The position numbers were made by a program, and so were the translations under genes. Under the pieces are notes generated by a model that saw nothing but the letters and a program-made list of their open reading frames with translations, made no database searches and had not been told where the DNA came from. A DNA stretch of 64,000 nucleotides. Source: Millisia brevis NBRC 105863. GTDB taxonomy: Bacteria > Actinomycetota > Actinomycetes > Mycobacteriales > Mycobacteriaceae. Of this stretch, positions 1 through 8,477 are shown piece after piece. The stretch lies in the NCBI RefSeq assembly GCF_001552615.1, contig NZ_BCRN01000015.1, positions 105,389 to 169,388 on the forward strand. The letters run 5' to 3'. The number at the start of each line of letters is the position of its first letter. Position 1 is the first letter of the stretch.

Positions 1-626
1 GTCTCACCGGACTTGGTGACCAGCTCCATGCGCAGGTCGCGCGCCTTGTCCAGGGTCTGCGACTTCTCACCGTGGTAGAAGTCGCCGCCCTTCATGTGCG
101 CGACGTGCGTGCGCGAGGCCATCGACCATTCGCCCATGCTGTGCGGATGCTTGCGGGCGTACTCCTTGACCGCCTTCGGGGCGCGGCGATCGGAGTTGCC
201 CTCGCGCAGAACCGGATTGACCGCGCTGCCGAGCACCTTGGTGTACCGGGCGCGGACGTCCTTCTCCTCGTCGGTCTGCGGGTTCTCCGGGAAGGCCGGC
301 AGGGCGTAGCCCTTGTCCTGCAGTTCCTTGATCGCGGCCTTGAGCTGCGGGACCGAGGCACTGATGTTCGGCAGCTTGATGATGTTGGTTTCCGGGAGCT
401 GGGTCAGCTCGCCGAGTTCGCCGAGAGTGTCCGGAACCCGCTGGTCCTCTGTCAGATAGTCGGGGAACTCGGACAGGATGCGCGCCGCCACGGAGATGTC
501 CCTGGTCTCGACATCGATGCCTGCCGCATCGGCGAACGTTTCGATGATCGGTAGGAACGACGCGGTCGCCAGCAGTGGCGCCTCGTCGGTGAGGGTGTAA
601 ATGATGGTCGGCTTCTGCGCATTCAT
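1..626 (-). CDS. icd2: NADP-dependent isocitrate dehydrogenase, monomeric type (3' part outside window)
   Basis: Oxidative decarboxylation of isocitrate to 2-oxoglutarate with NADP+ in the TCA cycle. The 208 visible N-terminal residues open with [20 protein letters not shown] and continue with the segments [32 protein letters not shown] and [15 protein letters not shown], all typical of the ~740-aa monomeric (Icd2) family and unlike the dimeric Icd. The ATG at 626 follows a GGGAG ribosome site. The gene runs off the left edge, so the catalytic C-terminal part is not visible. Family call from recalled sequence; confident. Confidence 0.93.
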   Translation of the reverse strand, partial: MNAQKPTIIYTLTDEAPLLATASFLPIIETFADAAGIDVETRDISVAARILSEFPDYLTEDQRVPDTLGELGELTQLPETNIIKLPNISASVPQLKAAIKELQDKGYALPAFPENPQTDEEKDVRARYTKVLGSAVNPVLREGNSDRRAPKAVKEYARKHPHSMGEWSMASRTHVAHMKGGDFYHGEKSQTLDKARDLRMELVTKSGE

Positions 627-833
627 ACTGTATGTATCTCCCGGCGTCGCTGCTGGTGTGCTGTGTCGGAAACTCTTGCCATGTTTTGGCGCCATGGTGG
701 TGGCACCTCCCAGTATCGCCCCCACCGGCGCGTGGCGTGCGCCATATCCCTGAGCTGATCGCCACGTCACACGTCACACCTCCGCCCGGACCGCTCCTCG
801 AACCCTCCGACGCCGTCGGCACTGCCACCAAAA

Positions 834-865
834 TGGCACATTGTGCCAATTGGCAGTCCATGCCA
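834..865. promoter_or_regulatory. Palindromic operator upstream of the SDR gene
   Basis: TGGCACATTGTGCCA (834-848) has 7-bp perfect arms around one central base. A second, weaker repeat TGGCA-N5-TGCCA lies at 851-865. Related TGGC/GCCA words recur upstream near 678-745. The site sits 44-75 bp before the SDR ATG. The TetR gene just downstream (1822) is the obvious candidate binder; this is inference. Confidence 0.5.
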
Positions 866-908
866 CTATCGATGAGGACAGCCGTTTCCAGAACCGAAGG
901 ATGCCGTC

Positions 909-1763
909 ATGTCCGACGCAGTCACCGTTCCCGAAGCCCCCATCCCCGACGCCCCGGTCGCCCGACGATTCGTCGACAAGGTGGTCCTGATCACCGGCGC
1001 CGCCCGCGGCCAGGGGCGCGCCGAGGCGGTCCGCTTCGCCGCCGAGGGCGCCGACATCATCGCGATCGACATCTGCCGCGATCTGCCGACGGTGCAGTAC
1101 CCGGGCGCCACCCCGGAGGACCTCGAGGAGACCGCGCGGCTGGTCGAGAAGCACGGCCGGCGCGCGGTCACCCATATCGCCGATGTCAGCGACTTCTCCG
1201 CGCTGCAGGCCGCGATCACCGACGGTGTGCAGCAGCTCGGCGGCCTCGACGTCGTCATCGCCAACGCCGGGATGACGTCGGCGGCCCTGTCCTGGGATAT
1301 CGACCTCGACCACTGGCACGCGACGATCGACAACAACCTCAACGGCGCCTTCTATACCGCGAAGATCACCGTGCCGATCCTGATCGAGCAGGCCCGCGGC
1401 GGCGCGATCATCTTCACCAGCTCGGTCGCCGGCCTGCGCGGTCTGCCGTTGCTGGGCGACTACGTCGCCGCCAAGCACGGGGTGACCGGCCTGGCCAAGA
1501 CGCTCGCCAACGAGTTGGGGAAGTACCGGATCCGGGTCAACACCGTGCACCCGCACGGCGTCGCCACCGGGCTGACCGTCCCCGAGTTGCACGGGAAGAT
1601 GGCCGAACGACCGGAGCTGGGGCTGCTGTTCATGGGATCGCTGCCGGACCAGACCAGTCAATCGGAGGACCTCGCCGCGGCGGTGGCCTGGTTGGCCTCG
1701 AACGAGGCGCGGCACGTCACCGGCATTCAACTCCCGGTGGACCTGGGGCGCACCAATCGATGA
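909..1763 (+). CDS. Mycofactocin-coupled type SDR family oxidoreductase
   Basis: A 284-aa short-chain dehydrogenase, probably oxidising an alcohol or carveol-like substrate. Seen: the cofactor glycine motif TGAARGQG (29-36), NAG at 119-121, Asn143/144, Ser171/172 and the catalytic pair Tyr185/Lys189 (YVAAK). The GRGQGR-like glycine loop, the extended acidic segment after the second beta strand (IDICRDL) and the long Tyr-flanking region fit the actinobacterial family whose tightly bound NAD is thought to be recycled by mycofactocin. No mft genes lie in the window, so cofactor coupling is family-based inference. A TetR gene follows 58 bp downstream in the same direction, and a palindromic operator precedes the gene. 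Confidence 0.85.
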   Translation: MSDAVTVPEAPIPDAPVARRFVDKVVLITGAARGQGRAEAVRFAAEGADIIAIDICRDLPTVQYPGATPEDLEETARLVEKHGRRAVTHIADVSDFSALQAAITDGVQQLGGLDVVIANAGMTSAALSWDIDLDHWHATIDNNLNGAFYTAKITVPILIEQARGGAIIFTSSVAGLRGLPLLGDYVAAKHGVTGLAKTLANELGKYRIRVNTVHPHGVATGLTVPELHGKMAERPELGLLFMGSLPDQTSQSEDLAAAVAWLASNEARHVTGIQLPVDLGRTNR

Positions 1764-1821
1764 AAGTACTTCGCATCCGGTCGACTTCGGCCGGCCGGAT
1801 GCGGATGTGGTAGGCAGCAGC

Positions 1822-2430
1822 ATGCCCACCGACTCCGCGGCAAGCCCGCAGCCCGCACGGTTCGGGTTGCGGGAACGTGCCCGAAGCGCGCGGCGCGCGG
1901 CGATCATCCGCGCGGCCTTCGAACTCTTCGAGGACGCCGGCTTCGACGCGGTCACCGTCGCGGATATCTGTGCGCGCGCGGAGCTTTCGCCCCGCACCTT
2001 CTTCCGCTACTTCCCCAGCAAGGAAGACCTGCTGGACGAACCGGCCCGGCAGATGTACACCCGCCTCGCCGAGACGATCGCCGCCGCCGATCCCGCACAG
2101 CCGGACGCGCGGGTGATCACCGATGCGCTGATCGAACTGGGCGATCTGGTCCTCGGCGCCGACAATCACCTGCTCGCGTCGATCCGGATCGCGGAGGCCG
2201 CCGCATTCGAACAGTCCCGGTCGCTGGCCGGCTTCCTGCAGGTGGAGCGGGACCTGGCGATGTTGCTCGAACAGCGCCGGGGGACGGACGGGACGGCGAT
2301 CCCGTCGTGGCGCACCCGACTGACCGCCGCGCGGGCGCTGACCGGCTATCGGGTGTGGCTCGACGACCTGCTCGCCGGGGTGCCCGATCCGCTCGGTCAT
2401 CTGCGCGCGGTGCTGACCGCGGCCCTGTAG
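1822..2430 (+). CDS. TetR family transcriptional regulator
   Basis: A 202-aa repressor-type protein. The N-terminal helix-turn-helix lies at about residues 25-70, with the typical core TVADICARAELSPRTFFRYF and the PSKEDLL continuation; the remainder is the helical ligand domain. The ATG at 1822 was chosen over an in-frame GTG at 1807 because the extra five residues are not typical. It probably regulates the preceding SDR gene through the TGGCACATTGTGCCA palindrome at 834 (inference from position). The C-terminal domain resembles regulators near mycofactocin SDR genes, but no ligand can be assigned. Confidence 0.9.
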   Translation: MPTDSAASPQPARFGLRERARSARRAAIIRAAFELFEDAGFDAVTVADICARAELSPRTFFRYFPSKEDLLDEPARQMYTRLAETIAAADPAQPDARVITDALIELGDLVLGADNHLLASIRIAEAAAFEQSRSLAGFLQVERDLAMLLEQRRGTDGTAIPSWRTRLTAARALTGYRVWLDDLLAGVPDPLGHLRAVLTAAL

Positions 2431-2468
2431 TCCCGGCACGAAACCGGGCCGGGGCGCCTCGCGAACGA

Positions 2469-2484
2469 GGGGGCCCGGGCCCCC
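2469..2484. terminator. 16-bp GC palindrome between convergent genes
   Basis: GGGGGCCCGGGCCCCC is a perfect palindrome lying between the stop of the TetR gene (2430) and the stop of the convergent 49-aa gene (2497). It lacks a T tract. Its place between converging stops suggests a bidirectional terminator. Confidence 0.4.
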
Positions 2485-2496
2485 GTGGGGCGGCGC

Positions 2497-2646
2497 TCAG
2501 GGCGCCGTGACCAGTCCGCTGCCGACGTCGACCGCCGGGAGCAGGAGCCGCTCGGACATCTCGGTGAGCGCCTTCCACAGCTCGACTCCCCGCTTGCCGT
2601 TGCGGATGTAGCCGACGAGCGGTCCGGGCGAGTCGACAGTGGTCAT
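2497..2646 (-). CDS. Small protein of unknown function (49 aa)
   Basis: I do not recognise this protein. It starts MTTVDSPGPLVGYIRNGKRG, continues with an amphipathic stretch (VELWKALTEMSERLLLPAVD) and ends LVTAP. There is no signal peptide or membrane segment and no cysteine. Support for coding is the strong Shine-Dalgarno GAGGGGAG six bases before the ATG at 2646, a complete frame and GC-rich third positions. It converges on the TetR gene and diverges from the MBL hydrolase. Nothing assigns a role. Confidence 0.55.
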   Translation of the reverse strand: MTTVDSPGPLVGYIRNGKRGVELWKALTEMSERLLLPAVDVGSGLVTAP

Positions 2647-2852
2647 GGTCTGCTCCCCTCACGGGATGGATGCTGGGTCGAATGCCCCAAGACCCTTCGA
2701 TTCTCGAATCACCCACCGCCGGCTACACGCGTACCGGCTACGCGAATCGGGCGTAGGCGACTACGGTTCGGGACCGGTGGCGGCGCAGATCCGCGTACCG
2801 TGGCGATACTCCATCGCAGAGAAGCCATGTGGCCGCGACGACAGGACCGTCC

Positions 2853-3650
2853 ATGACCATCGAGCTTGTCGTCCTCGGTTCGGGGACCCCATTTCCCACC
2901 CCGTCGGCGCCGGCGTGCTCCGGCTATCTGCTGCGCTCCGGCTCCTCGACCGTGTGGGTGGACACCGGACCCGGCACACTGAGCAATCTCCTCGCGACCA
3001 CCGATCTCGCGGCCGTCGACGCGATCTGGATATCGCATCTGCACGCCGATCACACCGCCGATCTCGTGCTCGCCCTCTACGCCCTCGACGACGGCGGCCT
3101 CGGCTCCGGCACGCCGGTACCGGTCCTGGCACCCGCCGGGCTGCGCGACCGCATCGCCGCCTTCCTCGGCAAGCCGCCGGTCGTCCTCGACCCGTTTCTG
3201 ACCTTCCACGACCTGCGCGACGATGATCGGCACGTCATCGGTGGCCTCACCCTGCTGAGCCGCCGGGTCGACCACGGCGACGTGGAGGCCTACGCCCTGC
3301 GGGCCACCGACGCGGACGCCGCCGTCGCGTACACCGGCGACAGCCGGGCCTGCCCGGCGCTGTCGGCCATCGCCCGGGACGTCGATCTGCTTCTGGCGCA
3401 GGCCAACCACCTCGCACCCGAGGACGGCGCCCCACCGCCGGATGCCGATCGGGTCCATCTGTCGGCCGACGCCGCCGGCGACCTCGCCCACCGCGCGGGG
3501 GTACGGGCGCTCGTGATCACCCATATCGCGCCGCCGACATCGCCGGCCGCAGCGCTCGACCGCGCCGCGCGAGGATTCGACGGACCGATTCACATCGCCA
3601 CGGCGCGATCGGTCGTCGCGACCGGATCGCTCGGCCGTTCGCGCCGCTGA
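2853..3650 (+). CDS. MBL-fold metallo-hydrolase
   Basis: A 265-aa metallo-beta-lactamase-fold enzyme. Seen: the N-terminal strand VLGSGTPFPTP, the strand VWVDTGPG, the zinc motif SHLHADHTAD (HxHxDH), the third-ligand loop YTGDS and a C-terminal ITHIAPP histidine. This pattern is closest to the RNase Z / phosphodiesterase-like branch, acting on a phosphodiester or a small ester; the substrate is not predictable. The ATG at 2853 is preferred to an in-frame GTG at 2829 because the family fold begins at MTIELVVLG. It converges on the IclR gene at 3694. Confidence 0.85.
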   Translation: MTIELVVLGSGTPFPTPSAPACSGYLLRSGSSTVWVDTGPGTLSNLLATTDLAAVDAIWISHLHADHTADLVLALYALDDGGLGSGTPVPVLAPAGLRDRIAAFLGKPPVVLDPFLTFHDLRDDDRHVIGGLTLLSRRVDHGDVEAYALRATDADAAVAYTGDSRACPALSAIARDVDLLLAQANHLAPEDGAPPPDADRVHLSADAAGDLAHRAGVRALVITHIAPPTSPAAALDRAARGFDGPIHIATARSVVATGSLGRSRR

Positions 3651-3693
3651 CACCCGGAGCCGGACAGGCCGGTCCAACGGTGACCGGTCGCCG

Positions 3694-4458
3694 TCAGCGG
3701 TAGAGGGACCGCCCGATACCCGCGGCCGCGGTGCGCAACGACGCCAGCAGTCGGGCCTTGTCCCGGCGCAGGTTGGGCACCACCACTCCGAGCGCCGCGG
3801 CCACGGGCGCGTCCGCGTCGACACCTTTGCGCACGGGGACGGCCAGCGAACAGGCGCCCGGCGACATCTCCTCGGTCGTGACGGCGTAGCCGTCGGCCCG
3901 CACCGCCTCGAGCTGGCCGCGCAGAATGTCCGGTCGCACGATGGTGCGCGGGGTCATCCGGGCGAGCGGGCGGGCGAGCACCTGCTCGATCACCTCGGCG
4001 GGGGCGTGGGCGAGCAGGACCTTGCCCACCCCGGTCGCGTGCATCGGCAATCGGGAACCGACGGTCGAGACGATCGGGATCGACACCCGACCGGAGATCC
4101 GTTCGACGTAGAGCACCCGGGTGTCGTCGCGCACGGCGAGATGGACCGTCGCCATCGTCGCGGTGTGGATGTCCTGCAGGAACGGTGTCGCCATCGCCCG
4201 GATGTCGGTGTGCACCGCCGCCAGGTTGCCCAGATCCCAGATGCGCGGCCCGATCACGTACGAGCCGTCGGCCGCGCGCTCCAACACACCCCCGGCGACC
4301 AACTCGGCGACCAGGCGATGTGCGGTGGGTAGCGCGAGGGCGGAGCGCTCGGCGATCCGGGTCAACGGCAGCCGGCGATGCCGCTCGTCGAAGGCGCCGA
4401 GGATGGCGACGATGCGCTGGGTGACCGAGGTCCCGGGTACGGCGGTATTGCCGGCCAT
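3694..4458 (-). CDS. IclR family regulator divergent from pcaH
   Basis: A 254-aa IclR-type regulator: winged HTH at about residues 8-65 (TRIAERSALALPTAHRLVAEL) followed by an effector domain with VGSRLPMHATGVGKVLLA, the usual IclR ligand-domain signature. The ATG at 4458 gives a normal family length; longer in-frame starts would run into pcaH. It is transcribed away from pcaHGBL across a 70-bp shared promoter region, the classical arrangement for a catabolic regulator. A second IclR gene (8474) lies within the pca cluster, so which one answers to protocatechuate, 4-hydroxybenzoate or beta-ketoadipate is undecided. Confidence 0.88.
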   Translation of the reverse strand: MAGNTAVPGTSVTQRIVAILGAFDERHRRLPLTRIAERSALALPTAHRLVAELVAGGVLERAADGSYVIGPRIWDLGNLAAVHTDIRAMATPFLQDIHTATMATVHLAVRDDTRVLYVERISGRVSIPIVSTVGSRLPMHATGVGKVLLAHAPAEVIEQVLARPLARMTPRTIVRPDILRGQLEAVRADGYAVTTEEMSPGACSLAVPVRKGVDADAPVAAALGVVVPNLRRDKARLLASLRTAAAGIGRSLYR

Positions 4459-4467
4459 GCGAATCCA

Positions 4468-4484
4468 CTTCCGCTCAGCAGAAA
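4468..4484. promoter_or_regulatory. Imperfect palindrome in the IclR-pcaH divergent promoter
   Basis: CTTCCGCTCAGCAGAAA has imperfect 7-bp arms (5 of 7 matching) and lies in the 70-bp space between the two divergent start codons. A position-based candidate for an IclR operator; weak. Confidence 0.25.
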
Positions 4485-4528
4485 CATCGACGTGTTCAGG
4501 GTAACCTCGATCACCTACGGTCGCCCCT

Positions 4529-5305
4529 ATGACTTCGCCCACCGTCCAGGCGGACATCACCGCCGAAATGACCACCCTCAGTGACAAGTACGCCGAGTCG
4601 ATCGCGGCCGGCCTGCCCACCGAGACCATGCCGCGGCGCGATTACACCCCGTACCGCAGCAGCATTCTGCGCCATCCAACCAAGTCGCTGCACCACGCCG
4701 ATCCCGAGGAGATCGAGCTGTGGGCGCCGTGCTTCGGCGTCCGGGATGTCGACCCGCTCGAGGCGGACCTGACGATCCAGCACGGCGGCGAACCGGTCGG
4801 CGAACGCATGGTCGTCACCGGTCGGGTCGTCGACGGCGAGGGTCGCCCGATCCGCCGCCAGCTGGTCGAGGTGTGGCAGGCGAACGCCGCCGGCCGCTAC
4901 GTGCACAAGCGCGATCAGCATCCCGCCCCGATCGACCCCAACTTCACCGGCGTCGGCCGCTGCCTGACCGACGACGACGGCTGGTACCGCTTCACCACGA
5001 TCAAGCCGGGCCCGTATCCGTGGCGCAATCACCTCAACGCCTGGCGGCCGGCCCACATCCACTTCAGCCTCTTCGGCACCGAGTTCACCCATCGGCTGGT
5101 CACCCAGATGTACTTCCCCGGCGACCCGCTGTTCGCCCTGGACCCGATCTACCAGTCGATCGTCGATCCGATCGCGCGCGACCGCCTGGTCGCCACCTAC
5201 GACCACGATCTGACCAGCCCCGAATGGTCGACCGGATACCGCTGGGACATCGTGCTGACCGGCAGCCATCGCACCGTCCGCGAGTCGGACGTCGAGCACA
5301 TCTGA
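4529..5305 (+). CDS. pcaH: Protocatechuate 3,4-dioxygenase beta subunit
   Basis: The beta subunit carries the non-haem Fe(III) that cleaves protocatechuate intradiol to 3-carboxy-cis,cis-muconate. The four iron ligands are visible as Tyr124, Tyr163, His176 and His178; their spacing (39, 13, 2) is the same as Tyr408/Tyr447/His460/His462 of the Pseudomonas enzyme. At 258 aa it has normal length. First gene of the pcaHGBLR operon, with pcaG 109 bp downstream. The ATG at 4529 follows a pyrimidine-rich segment with no clear Shine-Dalgarno, so the mRNA may be nearly leaderless. Confidence 0.97.
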   Translation: MTSPTVQADITAEMTTLSDKYAESIAAGLPTETMPRRDYTPYRSSILRHPTKSLHHADPEEIELWAPCFGVRDVDPLEADLTIQHGGEPVGERMVVTGRVVDGEGRPIRRQLVEVWQANAAGRYVHKRDQHPAPIDPNFTGVGRCLTDDDGWYRFTTIKPGPYPWRNHLNAWRPAHIHFSLFGTEFTHRLVTQMYFPGDPLFALDPIYQSIVDPIARDRLVATYDHDLTSPEWSTGYRWDIVLTGSHRTVRESDVEHI

Positions 5306-5414
5306 CCCACCGCTCCCCTGCGGCAGCCCCCGCAGTCCCCCCAATCCCCTTCGGCCCGTTCAGCCCACCGGCCGCACTCTTTCGCCCTCGACAGCCCCCT
5401 CACGAGGAGTTCGC

Positions 5415-5999
5415 ATGTCCGCTCTCACCCCGACCCCCGCCCAGACGGTCGGCCCCTTCTTCCACTACGCCCTGCCGTTCGAAGGCGACCGCGATCTGGT
5501 CCCGGCGAGTTCGCCCGACGCGATCCGCCTCTTCGGCACCGTGACCGACGGCGCGGGCGATCCGATCCCCGACGCCCTGGTCGAGATCTGGCAGGCCAAC
5601 CCGGACGGCTCGATCCCCCGCGAGCCGGGCAGCCTGCGCCGCAATGGCTTCGGGTTCACCGGATTCGGCCGCGCCTCCTCCGGCCGCGACGGCGTCTACT
5701 CGTTCTCCACCGTCCTGCCCGGCCCGACGTCCGCCGGCGCGGCGCCGTTCTTCGCGGTCACCGTCTTCGCTCGCGGGCTGCTGCATCGCCTCTTCACCCG
5801 CGCCTATCTGCCCGCCGGGGCGCCGGGCGCGACCGACGAGGCCCTGGCGGCCGATCGTCTGCTGGCCGCGCTCGAGCCGGCTCGCCGTGCCACCCTGATC
5901 GCGGCGGCCGAGCCGGGCGGCTATCGGTTCGATGTGCGGCTGCAGGGTGCGGACGAAACGGTATTCCTCAACTTCAACGGCGTCGGCACGGAAGACTGA
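5415..5999 (+). CDS. pcaG: Protocatechuate 3,4-dioxygenase alpha subunit
   Basis: A 194-aa partner of PcaH that forms the (alpha-beta-Fe) protomer. It shares the intradiol dioxygenase core (GTVTDGAGDPIPDALVEIWQ, FTGFGRASSGRDGVYSF) but lacks the paired iron ligands, as alpha subunits do. It opens with the family start SALTPTPAQTVGPFFHYAL. Ribosome site GAGGAG lies seven bases before the ATG. Second gene of the operon; pcaB begins 5 bp after the stop. Confidence 0.96.
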   Translation: MSALTPTPAQTVGPFFHYALPFEGDRDLVPASSPDAIRLFGTVTDGAGDPIPDALVEIWQANPDGSIPREPGSLRRNGFGFTGFGRASSGRDGVYSFSTVLPGPTSAGAAPFFAVTVFARGLLHRLFTRAYLPAGAPGATDEALAADRLLAALEPARRATLIAAAEPGGYRFDVRLQGADETVFLNFNGVGTED

Positions 6000-6003
6000 T
6001 CGG

Positions 6004-7275
6004 GTGGCGGACCTCTACTGGCCGGGCGACGAGCGCGCCGGGGATCTCTTCGGCGAGCGCGCCTTCCTCGACGCGATGGTGCGGATCGAGCAGACCTGGC
6101 TCGCGGCGCTGGTGGCCGCGAAGATCGCTCCCGCCGACGCGGCGGCGACCCTCTCGGAGGTGACCGACGACGCCGCGGACGCGGTGGCGGCCGGCGCCGA
6201 GGGCGGCGGCAACCCGGTGCTCGATCTGCTCGCGGTCCTGCGCGAGCAGCTGCGAGGCGAGGGCAACGAAGCGGCCGCGACCTGGCTGCATCGCGGCCTG
6301 ACCAGCCAGGACGTCGTCGACACCGCGCTGGTGCTCTGCGCCGGCGAGGCGCTCGACCGGATCGGCGCGGACCTGGCGACGATCGCCGATCACCTCGGCG
6401 ACCTGGCCGACGCGCATCGCGGCACCGTGATGGTCGGTCGCACCCTGACGCAGTACGCGGTGCCGATCACCTTCGGGCTCAAGGCCGCGTTCTGGCGGGC
6501 CGGGGTCCTCGACGCGATCGAGGAGGTCGACCGGGTGCGCGCCCGGCTGACCATTCAGGCCGGCGGCGCGGCCGGCACCCTCGCGGCGCTGGTCGAACTC
6601 GCCGACGGCGACCTCGACATCGCGGCGGGCGTCGTCGGCGATACCGCCCGCGACCTCGGGCTGCGGGCGGACGTGCCCTGGCACACCACCCGCACCCCGA
6701 TCACCCGCATCGGGGACGCGTTGGCGACCGCCGCGCAGGCCTGCGGCCGGATCGCCACCGACGTGCTCACCCTCGCCCGCCCCGAGGTCGGCGAACTCGC
6801 CGAACCGGCCGGCGTCGGGCGCGGCGGCTCGTCGACGATGCCACAGAAGCGGAATCCCGTACTGTCGGTGCTGATTCGGCGCGCGGCCCTGACCACGCCG
6901 AATCTCGCAGCGACCCTGCACACCGCCGCCGCGCTGGCGGACGACGAACGTCCCGACGGCGCCTGGCATGCCGAGTGGCCGACGCTGCGGGATCTGGCCC
7001 GCCGCACGGCGGTCGCGGCCTCGCAGACCGCCGAGGTGACCGGCGGTCTCGTCGTCGACGTCGCGACGATGGCGCGGCGGGCGACGGAGGCCGACGGCCT
7101 GCTCGCCGAACGCGCGTCGATGCGCCGGCTGCTCGGCCGCGAGACTCCCGCCGGGGACACGGACGATCCGCGCGTCTACCTCGGCCTGACCGATTCGTTC
7201 ATCGACGCCGTAGCCCGGCGGTCCGACCCGGACCGCACCGGCGTCCCCACCGACGCACCGAGGAGTGCCCGATGA
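6004..7275 (+). CDS. pcaB: 3-carboxy-cis,cis-muconate cycloisomerase
   Basis: Converts 3-carboxymuconate to 4-carboxymuconolactone. A 423-aa fumarase/aspartase-superfamily protein with the signature GSSTMPQKRNP and the two other conserved regions (TSQDVVDTAL; GRTLTQYAVPITFG). The start is GTG at 6004, giving VADLYWPGDERAG; in-frame codons further upstream lie inside pcaG. The stop overlaps the start of pcaL by ATGA, indicating translational coupling. Confidence 0.95.
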   Translation: MADLYWPGDERAGDLFGERAFLDAMVRIEQTWLAALVAAKIAPADAAATLSEVTDDAADAVAAGAEGGGNPVLDLLAVLREQLRGEGNEAAATWLHRGLTSQDVVDTALVLCAGEALDRIGADLATIADHLGDLADAHRGTVMVGRTLTQYAVPITFGLKAAFWRAGVLDAIEEVDRVRARLTIQAGGAAGTLAALVELADGDLDIAAGVVGDTARDLGLRADVPWHTTRTPITRIGDALATAAQACGRIATDVLTLARPEVGELAEPAGVGRGGSSTMPQKRNPVLSVLIRRAALTTPNLAATLHTAAALADDERPDGAWHAEWPTLRDLARRTAVAASQTAEVTGGLVVDVATMARRATEADGLLAERASMRRLLGRETPAGDTDDPRVYLGLTDSFIDAVARRSDPDRTGVPTDAPRSAR

Positions 7276-8477
7276 CCATTCCGGAGATCCATACCGTGGC
7301 GCTGACCCGCGCCGACGGACCCGTCCTGGTGGTGGGGCCGTCGCTGGGCACCTCGGTCACCGCGCTCTGGGAGACCGTCGCCGATCGGCTGCCCGGCTAC
7401 CGCGTGATCGGCTGGGATCTGCCCGGCCACGGAGTCGCGCCCGCCCCGACCGCGCCGTTCACGATGGCCGAACTCGCCGCCGGCGTGCTCGCCGCGGTCG
7501 ACAAGGAGATCGGCTCCGCCGTCCGGTGGTCCTATGCCGGGGTCTCGGTCGGCGGTGCGGTCGGGCTGCAACTGCTGCTCGACGCGCCCGACCGGATAGC
7601 GGCCGCGGCCCTGGTGTGCACCGGCGCCCGGATCGGCGAGCCCGACGGCTGGACCGGGCGGGCCGAGCGCGTGGCCGCCGAGGGGATCGACTCGATGGTC
7701 GACGGATCGCGGGAGCGGTGGTTCGCCCCCGGCTTCGTCGACCGCAATCCGCTGCGCGCGCAAGCCCTTCTGGATGCGCTGCGGGGCACCGACGTCGACG
7801 GCTATCGCTTCGTCTGCGGCGCCCTGGCCGGCTTCGACGTGCGCGACCGGCTGGCGGAGATCTCGACTCCGGTCCTGGCGATCGCCGGGCGCGACGACCT
7901 CCCCACCCCGCCGGCGAGTCTGGAAGCGATCGCCTCCGGGGTGGTCGACGGCCGGCTGGAGGTGCTCGACGGGGTCGCCCATCTCGCTCCGGCGGAGGAT
8001 CCCGAGACGGTCGCCCGGCTGCTCGACGGCTTCCTGTCCGCCGCGGGTCGCGATCCGGGGACCGCCGCCGCCCCGATCACCGATGCGACCACGATCGGCC
8101 AACAGCGCGCGGCCGGCATGGTGGTGCGGCGGGAGGTGCTCGGCGACGCCCACGTCGATCGGGCGACCGCGGCGGCGACCGGGTTCACCACCGACTTCCA
8201 GGAGATGATCACCCAGTACGCGTGGGGCGGTATCTGGACGCGCCCCGGCCTCGATCGGCGCTCACGGTCGTTGATCACCCTGACCGCTCTGGTCGCCCGC
8301 GGCCATCACGACGAGTTGGCGATGCACGTGCGGTCGGCGATCGGCAACGGCCTGACCCCCGACGAGTTGAAGGAGGTCTTCCTCCAGACCGCGATCTATT
8401 GTGGGGTTCCCGACGCGAACATCGCGTTCCGGGTCGCGCAGAAGGTGCTGATGGACATGGGTATCGATCTCGGATGA
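7272..8477 (+). CDS. pcaL: Fused beta-ketoadipate enol-lactone hydrolase / 4-carboxymuconolactone decarboxylase
   Basis: A two-domain enzyme catalysing consecutive steps from 4-carboxymuconolactone to beta-ketoadipate. Residues 1-260 form an alpha/beta hydrolase (PcaD) with nucleophile Ser92 in GVSVGG, an Asp in AGRDD and a His in GVAHLAP. Residues 275-395 form the CMD/PcaC domain (GMVVRREVLGDAHVDRA, ITLTALVARGHHDEL, then EVFLQTAIYCGVPDAN). Such fusions are the rule in Rhodococcus and Streptomyces. The ATG at 7272 overlaps the pcaB stop, and its own stop overlaps pcaR by ATGA. Confidence 0.96.
   Translation: MTIPEIHTVALTRADGPVLVVGPSLGTSVTALWETVADRLPGYRVIGWDLPGHGVAPAPTAPFTMAELAAGVLAAVDKEIGSAVRWSYAGVSVGGAVGLQLLLDAPDRIAAAALVCTGARIGEPDGWTGRAERVAAEGIDSMVDGSRERWFAPGFVDRNPLRAQALLDALRGTDVDGYRFVCGALAGFDVRDRLAEISTPVLAIAGRDDLPTPPASLEAIASGVVDGRLEVLDGVAHLAPAEDPETVARLLDGFLSAAGRDPGTAAAPITDATTIGQQRAAGMVVRREVLGDAHVDRATAAATGFTTDFQEMITQYAWGGIWTRPGLDRRSRSLITLTALVARGHHDELAMHVRSAIGNGLTPDELKEVFLQTAIYCGVPDANIAFRVAQKVLMDMGIDLG

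Noticed and set aside
2497..2646. Mycofactocin precursor peptide MftA
   Set aside because: The C-terminus is LVTAP, not the conserved Val-Tyr end of MftA, and no mftB/mftC genes are near.
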